Below are positions 1-10,613 of a stretch of 64,000 nt of DNA, piece by piece; the first letter of the stretch is position 1, and each line of letters begins with the position of its first letter. Under the pieces are notes generated by a model that was not told where the DNA came from, ran no database searches, and worked only from the letters and a program-made list of their open reading frames with translations. The stretch comes from Photorhabdus bodei (GTDB taxonomy: Bacteria > Pseudomonadota > Gammaproteobacteria > Enterobacterales > Enterobacteriaceae): NCBI RefSeq assembly GCF_003287735.1, contig NZ_NSCM01000010.1:30442-94441 (forward strand), read 5' to 3'. The position numbers were made by a program, and so were the translations under genes.

Positions 1-3000
1 GCACAGCGATCACCCATCCATACACCTGCAATGCATTGCCAGCGCGGTCCATAGTCAGCGAATGCCTGATTGAAACGCTCCGGCGCCTCTGCAACTTCTT
101 CAAGCTGCAAATTCCGACGCAACTCATAAGGTGAGACAATCTCTGCTGGTGGAGAGCATATGGCAGTAACGTTGCCGTTTGCATGAAGTTGCCACATATC
201 ATTACCATCATCGCGAGACTCCAGCGTAAAGGCAAAGCTGCGATCAATGGTGGTCAAGCTGATGCGTATCTGACGTTCAACACCTGACGATAGTACCAAC
301 GGTGAGGGGAAGTAAACTTCACTGAAAGTAGCTGTGCCACCGGGTTGCAATTCGTTAAAAGCACGACGCACTAATTCCAGGCAACCTGTGCCCGGTAATA
401 CACCTTGCCCTGCGAAAATGCGATGTTCATCAATAAACCAGACATTATCATCTAGCTTACAAGTAAATTGTGTGGCCCCCTCTCTATCCGATAACTGTGT
501 GAAAATCGGTAGTTTTCTCTGTTGTGTACTTATGACAGCGGCTGATGTAGTGACAGGATGTTCCAACCAGAGATGTTGGCGTTGGAGGGGATGCACTGGC
601 AGCATAACCCGATGTAATTTGTGTGAATGACCAAATGCAGCCCAATCGATAGCGACTCCTTGCTGCCATAACTGCCCGATGGTATTGAACAGTACCTCTT
701 CATCCAGTTTCTGCTGGTGAGTATGGCGCATCGTGGTTAGTGTCTGAGCCTGGCCGTTCTGCTGTAGATCTTTCAGCATGCTGGTCAGTGCACGCCCTGG
801 ACCGACTTCAAGCAGGATTGGATTGTCAAAATGGTTCAGCAACGTAAGAATACCATCATAAAAGCGTACCTGCCGACGCAGATGATCTCCCCAATAACCA
901 GAATTATCGCGATCTTGTTCACTGAACCAACTGCCACTGATATTGGATATCATCGGAATGGTACTGGATTGTAGCGTGAAGCCTGCGCTGAATTCCCGCA
1001 TCTGTTGCGCGGCAGCATCCATCAATGAACTATGAAACGCATGTGATGTCGTTAGTCGCCGGTAAGAAATACCTGCCTTGTTGCATTGCTCTTCCAGTAC
1101 CGCGATATTGTCATGGCTGCCAGTTATCACGCACTGTTCAGGTCCGTTGAGCGCTGCAAATTCACACTCTGGTGCCAGCGAAACCATACGTTCAGATGAT
1201 GCCTGTACCGCCAGCATTGCCCCTGTGGGCTGGCGCTGCATGATTGCAGCTCGATTTGCTACCAATGCCAGTGTATCTTCCAGCTCAAGCATACCCCCTA
1301 CACAGGCCGCAACCAATTCACCGAGGCTATGACCAATCATTGCTTGGGGGGTAATACCCCAAGCTTGTAGCTGGCAGGCCAGCGCATACTCAACAGTGAA
1401 CAGCGCAGGCTGAGTATAACGTGTAGCATTTAACCGGTTGACAGCATTGTCGCGTTCCGATTGCGGATAAATTAACTGCCTGATATCCAGTTTGATGTGT
1501 GGCTGTAGCAGTTCGGCACAGCGATCAAATTGCTGGCGGAATACACCATTACGCAGATAGAGCGATTGACCCATTTCAATAGACTGACTGCCTTGTCCCG
1601 GAAACATAAAAATCACCGATCGAGGCTGTTGTTTGCGACTCATAGTCTTAGTCTGTGGTGATAGTCGGCGTAGTTGATTGATTAATTGCTCCCGATCTCT
1701 TCCCACAACAAAAGCACGCTCGCTGAAAGCGCTGCGTCCTTGTTGCAAAGTCCCGGCAATATCCGCCAATGGCTCATTACCGGTAGTCAGTGCGACTGCC
1801 AAGCGTTCCCCTTGCTGAATTAACGCTTGTGGCGTTTTCGCTGAAATCGGCAGCAGATGCCAGCGCTCGTCATCTAATATACGGACATCTTGCTGACGCG
1901 GAGCTTCCTCCAGAATAAGGTGCGCATTAGTGCCACCAATGCCGAAAGAACTTACACCGGCACGACGTGGCTTACTTGTTTGCGGCCAAGGGCATGCTGT
2001 ATTGATTACAGAAAACGGGGTCTGTTCGAAGTGGATCGCAGGATTGGCTTGATGATAGTGAATACTTGGTGGCAAAGTCTGGTGACGCAGCGCCAACACG
2101 GTTTTGATTACACCGGCTATACCGGCGGCAGCATCAATATGTCCTATATTTCCTTTCACAGAGCCTATTGCACAACTCCCTACAGGTAACACTTCACCAT
2201 CAGATTGTTCCAGGAAAGCCTGAGTCAGCGCACGTATTTCTACTGGATCGCCTAAAGAGGTCGCCGTACCATGTGCTTCGATATAACTGATGCTGGCAGG
2301 CAATACCCCGGCATTACGTAGTGCGTCTTTGATCACTGAAGATTGGCCGTCAATACTTGGTGCCGTGTAACTCACCTTTTGTGCACCATCATTATTGACA
2401 GCAGAACCTTTAATTACCGCATGGATGGTATCGCCATCTTCTAAAGCAGCGGACAGACGTTTTAGTAATATCATCCCACCGCCACTGCCGCTGGCTGTAC
2501 CGTTGGCCGCCGCATCAAATGGTCGGCAAAGGCCATCTGGAGACATAATTCCACCACTGACATGGACAAAGCCAACCTGTTGCGGGTCCAGCGCTACAGC
2601 ACCTGCCAATGCCATGTCACATTCACCGCGTCGTAAGCTTTCGCAGGCAAAGTGAATAGCGGTGAGTGATGACGAACAGGCGGTGCCAATACTGACAGCC
2701 GGTCCGCTAAGGTTCAGCTTGTAAGCAGTACGTGTAGCGATAAAATCCTTGTCATTACCTATTTGCCACTGACCGGGGTCGAGGTGCATCCGGTCTTTAT
2801 TTGGCATGACGTTTTCCAGCAGGTAATAATTGAAGCCACTGCTACCAAAGACACCTACTGAACGCGGTGTACTATCATTGCCATAGCCAGATAGTTCCAG
2901 CGTTTCCCATGCCATTTCAAGAAACAACCGCTGTTGCGGGTCCATCACCTGCGCTTCACGTGATGAATAACCAAAGAAACGCGCATCAAACTCCGCACAA

Positions 3001-6000
3001 CCCTCCAGCAAACGTGCGCGTCTGACAAACTGTGGGTGACTTAACAGCGCTGGATCGACGCCACGTTGTAACAATTCCTCGTCAGACAACTCCACACTGG
3101 CATCGTAACCCGCCAACAACCGCCGCCAAAAAGTGTCGAGATCTGGCGCTTGTGGGAAACGGCCAGTCATACCAATAATCGCAATAGCCTTGCTATCCTG
3201 AGTCGAAACATCCAACGTTGGTCTTGCTCTCTTTTCAGTGACTATCGGCGGTGTCATTGCAACTGCAACAGGTGTTTTTTGCTGCGACAGCGTGTCCAGT
3301 AGTTGAGCCTGTTGTCGAATGGTGGGATGAGCGAAAATATCGGTCACAGACAAGCCTCCACCAAACGCCTCATTCAATTGCTGGAATAGCGCCATAACCC
3401 GTAGTGAGTGGCCGCCAGCATCGAAAAAGTTTTCGTCATAACCGATCTCATCCCTCTCCAGCAGTTCACGCCAGATAGCCTCAACGCGACTGAGTGATGA
3501 CACGACTTTGGCTGGCAAGGGAGAAGATTGATGCTGACCGGCACGTGTCAGTTTCATTTCAGCCAACGCTTTCAGATCGACTTTTCCCGTAATGCCGGTA
3601 GGCAGGGCATCAAGGAAGAACAGCGCTGTTGGCACCATCACTTCATTAACCTGTTGGCGTAATTCGCTCAGGATCTCACTGCGGCTGGTTTCGCCGACAA
3701 TGTATCCCGCCAACTCTTTATTCCCTTGGCTATCGGTGATCGCCAGCGCTTCGGCCTGACGTACACCCGGTAACGCACTTAGGGCGGCCCGCACAGCATT
3801 CAGTTCAATTCGATGACCACGGATTTTTACCTGACGGTCAACCCGACCAACAAACTCCAGTGCGCCATCCATGCGTTGGCGCACCATGTCGCCGGTACGG
3901 TACATACGAGCCTTTAATTGTGGTGCAAAGCTATCGGGTAAAAACACCTCAGCGGTTTTTTCATCCATACCCAGATAGCCCTGTGCAACACAGGTTCCCG
4001 CTAAATAAAGTTCACCCATTTCCCCCGGTGTCACGGGCTTTCTCTGTTCATCAAGCAGATGGAAGCGAACATCGCCCATTGGACGCAGCACTAGATTTTG
4101 TCCTTCGGCATGATAATCGGTAAGGGATACCACAATCGCACATTCAGTAGGGCCGTATCCATTCATCAGCCTGCGCCCTACAGACCAACGTTGGGCGACT
4201 TCGGGCATACAAGGTTCACCGGTTACGATAAGCACCTGGAGATTAGGCAGCGGAACTAACGGCACTATCGCCAACGCGGAAGGTACAATCCACATATGCG
4301 TAATCTGTTTATGTGTCAGCCACTCTGTCAGATCACTGCCAGGCAACAGTTGCTGTTTCTTACCGAAGACCACGCAAGCACCTGTTGCAAGCGCCGGAAA
4401 AATTTCTCCCAACATCACATCAAACACGGGCGAAGAGTACTGCACTATGCGAGAAGAAGGTTCAAGCCTCAGCTCATCGCGGATGACCAGAATGTTATGG
4501 CAGACACTGCGGTGGGTGACAGCAACACCTTTCGGTTTACCCGTTGAGCCAGAAGTGTAAATAACGTAAGCGCAATCATCCGGCTGACAGATCGCCTCCA
4601 TAGTCATATAGGGTGCATTGGCTATATCTAACTCATCGATATTAATTGCCGCCAGACCAAGACGCTGGCACAGAGGCGCTGTTTCATTTCGGCACAATAT
4701 CGCTTTTATTTTCGCATTATCAATCACATACCGATTTGCTGGTTCGGCGTTATCAGGAGCCAGTGGCACAAACACCGCGCCGATCCGGTTAATTGCCAGC
4801 ATCGCCGTGACATTATGTGGATGGTGCCCCATTAGAATGCCAACTCGATCACCTCGGCCTACACCTACCTGTTGGAGTTGCTGCGCCACATATGCGGTCA
4901 ATGTATCAAGCTGCTGATAACTCAGACTTAATTCATCACTTTCCAGCGCCACATGTCTGCCATACCGGGACAGGTTCTGCTGAAACAACTGAAACAATCC
5001 CTGTGGCTTATCAGCCATGAGTTCTGGTTGAGTACTACGGCCAGCATTAACCGTCAACAAATCCGCCAATGCAGTATCTGGTTTTTCAATGATTTGTGGC
5101 AACATAGCCAGCAAATACTCACTCATCCGTCCCAGAGTGACGGCAGATAACCCCCCCGGCATTGCCATAAAGTGAGCGTAAACCTGACCATTTACACGAT
5201 TAATAGCCAGCTCCAAATCAATTTTGGCGCGATAGTCCCCCAACTCAACATCCGAGACCTTCATGTCCCCGAATGTTGCATCGTTTGGTTGATCCAGTTC
5301 ACAGGAGAAAATAGTTTGGAACGCAGGATTTTTACCCGCCACACGCGGCAAATTAAGTGTCTGCACCAAATAATCGAACGGCAAATCACGATTTTCAAGG
5401 ATGTCGAGACTAACCTGTCGCGTATGCATTAAGAGTTGCTGAAAAGTTTGCAACTCACGGCTATTGATACGTACCGGCAAAGTATTAGCAAAGTAGCCAA
5501 TCAGCGCATTCCATGCAGGTATGGTACGCAGCGACACCGGTGTTCCGACTATAAGATCCTGCTCATTGCTTTGCTGGCGCAGCAGGAGTGCAAATAAACT
5601 CAACCAGACCATAAACGGTGTACAGTTCTGTTCACGAGCCAATTTCTCTACACCTTCAACGTACACCTGGGGAACAACACAACTTATTGCAGCCGCTTCG
5701 TCAGTTGGCGCAGCCATCTCATTCAGTATCAGAGTAGCTGGCGCATCCGCCAATTGTTGACGCCAGAAATGAATCTGTTGCTGTACCGCTGGTTCAGCCA
5801 GTCGAGTGCGCTGCCAGGTAATGAAATGCCCATAGTTTGCTTCCAACACGGGTAGCATGGGTGCTTTACCGGCCAGACGTGCCTGATAGCAATGCCGTAA
5901 CTCATCAAAAAGTATTGCCAGCGAGCGGCCATCGGAAATAATGTGATGCAGAGTAATACAAAGCACATGCTCTTGCGGAGACAATGTAAACAGTACCGCA

Positions 6001-9000
6001 CGGATGAGAGGCCCATTGGCGAGATCGAAACTTGCCATCACTTCTTCTCGCAACTTCGATGCCAGCGCAGACTCACCGCCGGAGATATTCTGTTGGCGCA
6101 GGGTTAACGTTAATTCAGACGCAACCTGATAATTGGGTTCAAAACTGGATGTTCCATCCGATGCGTTTACTTTGCTGACTTGACTGGAGAATGTGGTACG
6201 CAATACATCATGACGTTGCACTACATCATTCAGCGCCTGCATTAACGCACTAAAATGCAGATTACCATGCAGACGCAATGTGAAAGGCACGTTGTAACTG
6301 CAATCATCCGGCCGTTGCATGGCAATCAACCACAAACTGCGCTGACCGAATGAGAGTAAATCACTGACCTGCGAAACGTGCTGCACAGTAACACTCTGTT
6401 TCGCACCGCTCTTTTCAATACTGTCCTTTTCAATACTATCCTTTTCAATACTATCCTTTTCAATACTGTCCAGTAACGAGGCCAACCCGGCGATAGTCGG
6501 ATGATTGAAAATAGTGGAAAGCTTAAGCTGAACATTAAATGTCTTATTGATCTGTGTAATCAGATTGGCAGCAATTAATGAATTGCCACCACAATAGAAG
6601 AAATTATCTTCCGTACCGATGACCTGAACCCCTAATGCTGTTCTCCATAATGCCAGCAATTGTTCTTCACGGGCGTTAGCTGGTTCTGTCATAGATTCCT
6701 GATTTTCTGGTAGCGAAAAATCTGGAACTTGCAAGCGCTTGCGATCAACCTTCCCGTTGGGGGTGGTTGGTAATTTATCGAGAAACACCAAAGCACGTGG
6801 CATCATATGGCCGGGTAGCCGCAGGGACAAATAACCACGTAACTTGTCAGTATCAGCCGATGACACAACATAGGCGACCAGTACTTTATTATTTGTACTG
6901 TCATTACAGGCGACAACCGCACACTGGTGCACATCTGCGTGTTCCAGTAATGCACTCTCCACCTCGCCTAACTCGACGCGAAAACCGCGAATTTTAACCT
7001 GATGATCACTGCGTCCCATGAAATCAATAGTGCCGTCAGCCAGGAAACAGCAAATGTCTGAGGTACGATAGAATCGTGTACTACTATTATTGTTATTGTC
7101 TGCCACAAAACTGTCTGCCACAAAACGGCCTTGGCTATCGAATTTGCCGGTAATAAATTTCTCTGCCGTGAGTTGAGGATTATTGAGATATCCTTTTGCT
7201 ACGGTAACACCCGCAATCAACAATTCACCACTAACGCCAATCGGCACTTGTTGCAGGTGTTTATCAACAATGAATAGCTCACAGCTAGCCAGCGGCCTAC
7301 CCAATGGAATTACTCGCCCGGCTTCCAATGGATGTGTTTCCGGATCAAAAACAGTGCTATCAATGGTTGCTTCAGTTACACCGTAAGAACCCAGAATACG
7401 CGTGTCTGGGCGGCACAGCGCTTGTGCTGCATGCAGCTCATGACCGAACCAGACATCAGCTCCACATACCAGTGTTGATAATCCATCCAGACGTTTCCCA
7501 TTATCCTGACAGAACTGAATTAATTGACGCAGTACCACAGGAGGAAAATCACCGAAGGTCACGCCTTCGCTCATCATTAAGCGGTGCATTTCAGGGGCAT
7601 CTAGCAACCACTCACGCGGACACATAACCAAGCATCCACCACAGCCCAGAGTACGACTGAAATCCCCTATACTGAGATCGAAAATCGGTGCGGCAAGTTG
7701 TAGTGATACCGGCTCACCGGGTTGGGTGAAACGATAGTCATGGCACCAGGCATGGAACGATGCATGCAGACTACCGTGGCTTACCTCTACTCCTTTTGGA
7801 TTACCGGTTGAACCAGAAGTGTAAATAACATAGGCTGAATCACTCTCCTGAACTGACCAGATTGGCTGCACATCCGGCGGCGCTGGTTGACGAAACAGCC
7901 CATCAACTTCCAGCACAATGGCACGAAAATCAAGCAAACCAACAGCATCCTGTTCACTGGTGAGGATCAGTACTGGCTGTGCATCATTTATCTTATCGGC
8001 GAAGCGAGGATCAGAGGGGGACAACGGCACATAAACCGCACCGGCAGAGAGAATAGCGTAAAAAGAGATGACAATTTCTGGCCGGTAGCTCATCAATACT
8101 GCAACCCGGCTACCCGGCCCAACGCCACACTGGCGCATCTTCGCGAGCAGGCATTGCGCGTACTCGTCCAGTTGAGCATAGGTGAAACGTTGATCACGCC
8201 AAACAATAGCTCGTGCATCTGGATTATTACGCACCTGTGACTTGATGCGTTCAGCTACCGAAATAAACTCCAATACCGGCAGAGGTTCTGCTGGCCGGGA
8301 GAAGCGAGCCAGTGTTTCCAGCTCTTCTGGCGGCAACATGCTACATTTGGCGACAGAACGCTCAGGTTCACTTAACAATGTATCCAACAATTTCTCATAG
8401 TGATTCACCATGCGAGTAATGGTGAGGTTATCAAATAAATCGGTATCAAACTCAACCAGACAAAGTAGTGAATTTGGGGATTCTTCTATCGATAACGTCA
8501 AATCATATTTAGCAGTACCAGAATGGATAAATTGTACTTCTGCTGCTAACCCATCCAGTTGCAATGCTTGTCCCGGACTCTTCAAATAATCAAACATAAT
8601 CTGAAAAACAGGGGGATGACTCAGAGAACGCAGGGGTTGTACCACATCGACGATCTCATCAAACGGCAAATCAGCATTTTCATATGCATCAAGCAATATA
8701 TCGCGCGCTTGAACTAATAGATCACTGAAACTTATCTCTTCGTTAAAGCGAAAACGCAACGGTAATAAATTGATAAAAAAGCCAAGGCGGACATGCTCAT
8801 CAATACTGTGACGATTCGCAAATGGACTGCCAATAACGATGTCGTCATCATGTGAATAACGATTCAGCAATACGGCAAAAGCGGAAATTGCCACCATATA
8901 AGGTGTTAGTCCATAACGTTGGCAGATTTTAGAAATACGTCCAACGAGAGATAAAGGAAGTGATTTCTGATATACCGCACCACGTCCCCGTTGTTCTAAT

Positions 9001-9674
9001 AGCCGTGGCCGATCGGTGGGTAATTTATGTAGTTCAGGCAATTCCGCCAGCTGTTTTCTCCAATAATCGCGTAAGCGTTGCCGACGAGCGCTATTCATAT
9101 GAATATTTATTACAGAGTCACTGGCATGCGGGTAGGTAATTGTCGCCAACTTAGGCTGTTGACCTACTTTATACTGGTTATAGGCATGGCTAAAATCATT
9201 AAGAAAAACGTGAGTCGACCAATCATCAAATACAATGTGGTGAAGTGTAAATATCAACTGATGATCGTTCTCTTGCCGGCGAAGCAGTAAATAACGAAAA
9301 GGCAAATCGTTATTGAGATTAAAACAATATCTGGCTTCGTTATCACAGATAGACTGTACTTTGGTTTCGCGTTCCTCTGGGGAATAATCGCTGAGATCAC
9401 TGATACGTAATTCAGGCCACTGCGGATTCAATGCTATCTGCAATTCTCCATTGAGAACATGAAATTGTGAACGCAACACCGGATGGCGTTCAATCATAAA
9501 AATAATAGCTTGTTCAAGCGCTTCCTTATTTAACAAACCATGCAAACGTAACGAAAATGGCACGTTATATAATGCTAAGTCCATATTTCCTTGGCTGATG
9601 AACCATAGCCTGCGTTGAGCAGGCGTTGGCAATAAGAATGGAACATTCGGTAAGGTGTTTGAATAATTACTCAC
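1..9674 (-). CDS. glbC: Hybrid NRPS-PKS megasynthase, GlbC-like (partial, 3' end outside window)
   Basis: Assembly-line enzyme predicted to build the macrolactam core of a glidobactin/luminmycin-type proteasome inhibitor. One frame stays open from a GTG start at 9674 (preceded by TTAGGAAA) to the left edge; I checked the frame at seven motifs. Domains in order: C1 (HHIVFDDWS near 9210), A1 (YTSGSTGNPKG near 7820), carrier (GGNSL near 6585), C2 (HHIISDGRS near 5945), A2 (YTSGSTGKPKG near 4555), carrier (AGGHSL near 3405), KS (GTACSSS near 2680), AT (GHSLGE near 1325; HAFH near 1035, indicating malonyl-CoA), DH (EHRIF..VLPGTG near 400). KR, ACP and TE would lie beyond the edge. My by-eye reading of the A1 pocket, DLGDVGSIDK, fits a basic residue such as lysine or hydroxylysine. 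The A2 reading, DVGIITGIVK, I cannot assign; alanine would be expected by analogy with GlbC. The gene name rests on domain order and on the glbB neighbour. Confidence 0.88.
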   Translation of the reverse strand, partial: MSNYSNTLPNVPFLLPTPAQRRLWFISQGNMDLALYNVPFSLRLHGLLNKEALEQAIIFMIERHPVLRSQFHVLNGELQIALNPQWPELRISDLSDYSPEERETKVQSICDNEARYCFNLNNDLPFRYLLLRRQENDHQLIFTLHHIVFDDWSTHVFLNDFSHAYNQYKVGQQPKLATITYPHASDSVINIHMNSARRQRLRDYWRKQLAELPELHKLPTDRPRLLEQRGRGAVYQKSLPLSLVGRISKICQRYGLTPYMVAISAFAVLLNRYSHDDDIVIGSPFANRHSIDEHVRLGFFINLLPLRFRFNEEISFSDLLVQARDILLDAYENADLPFDEIVDVVQPLRSLSHPPVFQIMFDYLKSPGQALQLDGLAAEVQFIHSGTAKYDLTLSIEESPNSLLCLVEFDTDLFDNLTITRMVNHYEKLLDTLLSEPERSVAKCSMLPPEELETLARFSRPAEPLPVLEFISVAERIKSQVRNNPDARAIVWRDQRFTYAQLDEYAQCLLAKMRQCGVGPGSRVAVLMSYRPEIVISFYAILSAGAVYVPLSPSDPRFADKINDAQPVLILTSEQDAVGLLDFRAIVLEVDGLFRQPAPPDVQPIWSVQESDSAYVIYTSGSTGNPKGVEVSHGSLHASFHAWCHDYRFTQPGEPVSLQLAAPIFDLSIGDFSRTLGCGGCLVMCPREWLLDAPEMHRLMMSEGVTFGDFPPVVLRQLIQFCQDNGKRLDGLSTLVCGADVWFGHELHAAQALCRPDTRILGSYGVTEATIDSTVFDPETHPLEAGRVIPLGRPLASCELFIVDKHLQQVPIGVSGELLIAGVTVAKGYLNNPQLTAEKFITGKFDSQGRFVADSFVADNNNNSSTRFYRTSDICCFLADGTIDFMGRSDHQVKIRGFRVELGEVESALLEHADVHQCAVVACNDSTNNKVLVAYVVSSADTDKLRGYLSLRLPGHMMPRALVFLDKLPTTPNGKVDRKRLQVPDFSLPENQESMTEPANAREEQLLALWRTALGVQVIGTEDNFFYCGGNSLIAANLITQINKTFNVQLKLSTIFNHPTIAGLASLLDSIEKDSIEKDSIEKDSIEKSGAKQSVTVQHVSQVSDLLSFGQRSLWLIAMQRPDDCSYNVPFTLRLHGNLHFSALMQALNDVVQRHDVLRTTFSSQVSKVNASDGTSSFEPNYQVASELTLTLRQQNISGGESALASKLREEVMASFDLANGPLIRAVLFTLSPQEHVLCITLHHIISDGRSLAILFDELRHCYQARLAGKAPMLPVLEANYGHFITWQRTRLAEPAVQQQIHFWRQQLADAPATLILNEMAAPTDEAAAISCVVPQVYVEGVEKLAREQNCTPFMVWLSLFALLLRQQSNEQDLIVGTPVSLRTIPAWNALIGYFANTLPVRINSRELQTFQQLLMHTRQVSLDILENRDLPFDYLVQTLNLPRVAGKNPAFQTIFSCELDQPNDATFGDMKVSDVELGDYRAKIDLELAINRVNGQVYAHFMAMPGGLSAVTLGRMSEYLLAMLPQIIEKPDTALADLLTVNAGRSTQPELMADKPQGLFQLFQQNLSRYGRHVALESDELSLSYQQLDTLTAYVAQQLQQVGVGRGDRVGILMGHHPHNVTAMLAINRIGAVFVPLAPDNAEPANRYVIDNAKIKAILCRNETAPLCQRLGLAAINIDELDIANAPYMTMEAICQPDDCAYVIYTSGSTGKPKGVAVTHRSVCHNILVIRDELRLEPSSRIVQYSSPVFDVMLGEIFPALATGACVVFGKKQQLLPGSDLTEWLTHKQITHMWIVPSALAIVPLVPLPNLQVLIVTGEPCMPEVAQRWSVGRRLMNGYGPTECAIVVSLTDYHAEGQNLVLRPMGDVRFHLLDEQRKPVTPGEMGELYLAGTCVAQGYLGMDEKTAEVFLPDSFAPQLKARMYRTGDMVRQRMDGALEFVGRVDRQVKIRGHRIELNAVRAALSALPGVRQAEALAITDSQGNKELAGYIVGETSRSEILSELRQQVNEVMVPTALFFLDALPTGITGKVDLKALAEMKLTRAGQHQSSPLPAKVVSSLSRVEAIWRELLERDEIGYDENFFDAGGHSLRVMALFQQLNEAFGGGLSVTDIFAHPTIRQQAQLLDTLSQQKTPVAVAMTPPIVTEKRARPTLDVSTQDSKAIAIIGMTGRFPQAPDLDTFWRRLLAGYDASVELSDEELLQRGVDPALLSHPQFVRRARLLEGCAEFDARFFGYSSREAQVMDPQQRLFLEMAWETLELSGYGNDSTPRSVGVFGSSGFNYYLLENVMPNKDRMHLDPGQWQIGNDKDFIATRTAYKLNLSGPAVSIGTACSSSLTAIHFACESLRRGECDMALAGAVALDPQQVGFVHVSGGIMSPDGLCRPFDAAANGTASGSGGGMILLKRLSAALEDGDTIHAVIKGSAVNNDGAQKVSYTAPSIDGQSSVIKDALRNAGVLPASISYIEAHGTATSLGDPVEIRALTQAFLEQSDGEVLPVGSCAIGSVKGNIGHIDAAAGIAGVIKTVLALRHQTLPPSIHYHQANPAIHFEQTPFSVINTACPWPQTSKPRRAGVSSFGIGGTNAHLILEEAPRQQDVRILDDERWHLLPISAKTPQALIQQGERLAVALTTGNEPLADIAGTLQQGRSAFSERAFVVGRDREQLINQLRRLSPQTKTMSRKQQPRSVIFMFPGQGSQSIEMGQSLYLRNGVFRQQFDRCAELLQPHIKLDIRQLIYPQSERDNAVNRLNATRYTQPALFTVEYALACQLQAWGITPQAMIGHSLGELVAACVGGMLELEDTLALVANRAAIMQRQPTGAMLAVQASSERMVSLAPECEFAALNGPEQCVITGSHDNIAVLEEQCNKAGISYRRLTTSHAFHSSLMDAAAQQMREFSAGFTLQSSTIPMISNISGSWFSEQDRDNSGYWGDHLRRQVRFYDGILTLLNHFDNPILLEVGPGRALTSMLKDLQQNGQAQTLTTMRHTHQQKLDEEVLFNTIGQLWQQGVAIDWAAFGHSHKLHRVMLPVHPLQRQHLWLEHPVTTSAAVISTQQRKLPIFTQLSDREGATQFTCKLDDNVWFIDEHRIFAGQGVLPGTGCLELVRRAFNELQPGGTATFSEVYFPSPLVLSSGVERQIRISLTTIDRSFAFTLESRDDGNDMWQLHANGNVTAICSPPAEIVSPYELRRNLQLEEVAEAPERFNQAFADYGPRWQCIAGVWMGDRC
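6411..6470 (-). repeat. Four 15-bp tandem repeats encoding (DSIEK)x4 interdomain linker
   Basis: Four head-to-tail copies of a 15-bp unit (CTTTTCAATACTRTC on the plus strand) encode four DSIEK pentapeptides in the glbC frame. They lie between the first carrier protein and the second condensation domain. The unit keeps the reading frame, so copy number can vary without breaking the enzyme. The peptide is charged and probably forms a flexible or helical linker. Confidence 0.9.
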
Positions 9675-9731
9675 AAAATTTTTCCTAAGATAAAAAGATT
9701 TTTGCAGCTTAGTGATTGCCGTAAAAACTAT

Positions 9732-9767
9732 CACTCCTGGCACTCCTGGCACTCCTGGCACTCCTGG
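9732..9767. repeat. Four 9-bp tandem repeats between glbB and glbC
   Basis: CACTCCTGG is repeated four times without interruption in the 120-bp space between the glbB stop and the glbC GTG start. It lies in the transcribed leader of glbC if the two genes share an mRNA. No matching structure or known binding site was recognised. It is a likely slippage-prone simple repeat. Confidence 0.85.
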
Positions 9768-9794
9768 TTGTCAGCCACTTTCATGGTAAAAGAG

Positions 9795-10613
9795 CTACTG
9801 GGAACGCCTATCACTCTGTTCTAGCGGGGTGAAATCAATCAGAATGATAGTGCGAACGCCAACGCTGGCATTTTCATCGCAAGTTACGGGATTGATATAA
9901 TGACAAATCGCTGCATCATCGATGATGTAGCTATCAAGGGGATCATTAAGGAGAAAACGAGTTATCTCATGAGCAGGGACTTCTTCAAGCTGGCAATTTG
10001 CATAAGAAGGGGGTGCGATATGCGTTGCACCGCCTTCGACATTGTAACGTTCAATCAAATGTACAGCAGTGAACGGCTGACCGTCACGATGAAAACAGTT
10101 AGGCGTAATTTTTGCCGGTTTACCAGGTAGTGCCTGCATTCTGATCAGATGCACACCACACAGCAAACGGGAATAATGCTCTGCCATGCCGGTTAGACTT
10201 AGATCGTGCCAAATGAGTTTATTAAGTAGTCCTTTATTAAGTATCTCATCAGACATGCGCAGGAATTTGCGTACTACACCACCAAATTCAGGTTGATATT
10301 CACTTCCCTGATGATAATCAATCTCTATGCTATCATCGGGCTGCGGATAACCTGTTTTCCAATGAATAGTTTCTGTTTCACGGCTCCACACTCCTTCACA
10401 ATAACTGCGGTGACGACCATCTTCACCAAATCGATCTAACGGCAGTGACTTCGATAATTCACACAGAGAGATAAGATCGATTTTTTCACTGTCAGAAAGG
10501 TCAAGATCGGTGGCATTGAAAGTGGCAAACCCTTGTTGCTGCAAGCTGTTGCGGATATGTGCGGCAGTAAGACGGTAACTATTTGGTGCGTTAATAAATA
10601 TATTCCAGCCCAT
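9795..10613 (-). CDS. glbB: 2-oxoglutarate/Fe(II) dioxygenase, probable L-lysine 4-hydroxylase (GlbB-like)
   Basis: Cytoplasmic non-haem iron enzyme expected to hydroxylate free L-lysine at C4, giving the 4-hydroxylysine loaded by the neighbouring megasynthase. The 272-residue protein fits the 2OG-Fe dioxygenase family that includes isoleucine 4-hydroxylase. The iron triad is visible: HxD in NCFHRDGQPF (about residues 172-181) and the distal His in DDAAICHYINPV (about 230-241), with the 2OG-binding Arg probably in VGVRTIILID. The ATG at 10613 follows AAAGAGATATTACA. It reads in the same direction as glbC, 120 bp upstream of it, as expected for one transcript. The substrate is inferred from the neighbour; related enzymes act on other amino acids. 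Confidence 0.85.
   Translation of the reverse strand: MGWNIFINAPNSYRLTAAHIRNSLQQQGFATFNATDLDLSDSEKIDLISLCELSKSLPLDRFGEDGRHRSYCEGVWSRETETIHWKTGYPQPDDSIEIDYHQGSEYQPEFGGVVRKFLRMSDEILNKGLLNKLIWHDLSLTGMAEHYSRLLCGVHLIRMQALPGKPAKITPNCFHRDGQPFTAVHLIERYNVEGGATHIAPPSYANCQLEEVPAHEITRFLLNDPLDSYIIDDAAICHYINPVTCDENASVGVRTIILIDFTPLEQSDRRSQ

Noticed and set aside
334..9290. Many plus-strand open frames of 60-117 codons across the first 9.3 kb
   Set aside because: They are antisense or out-of-frame shadows of the single minus-strand NRPS-PKS gene, whose motifs are in one continuous frame.
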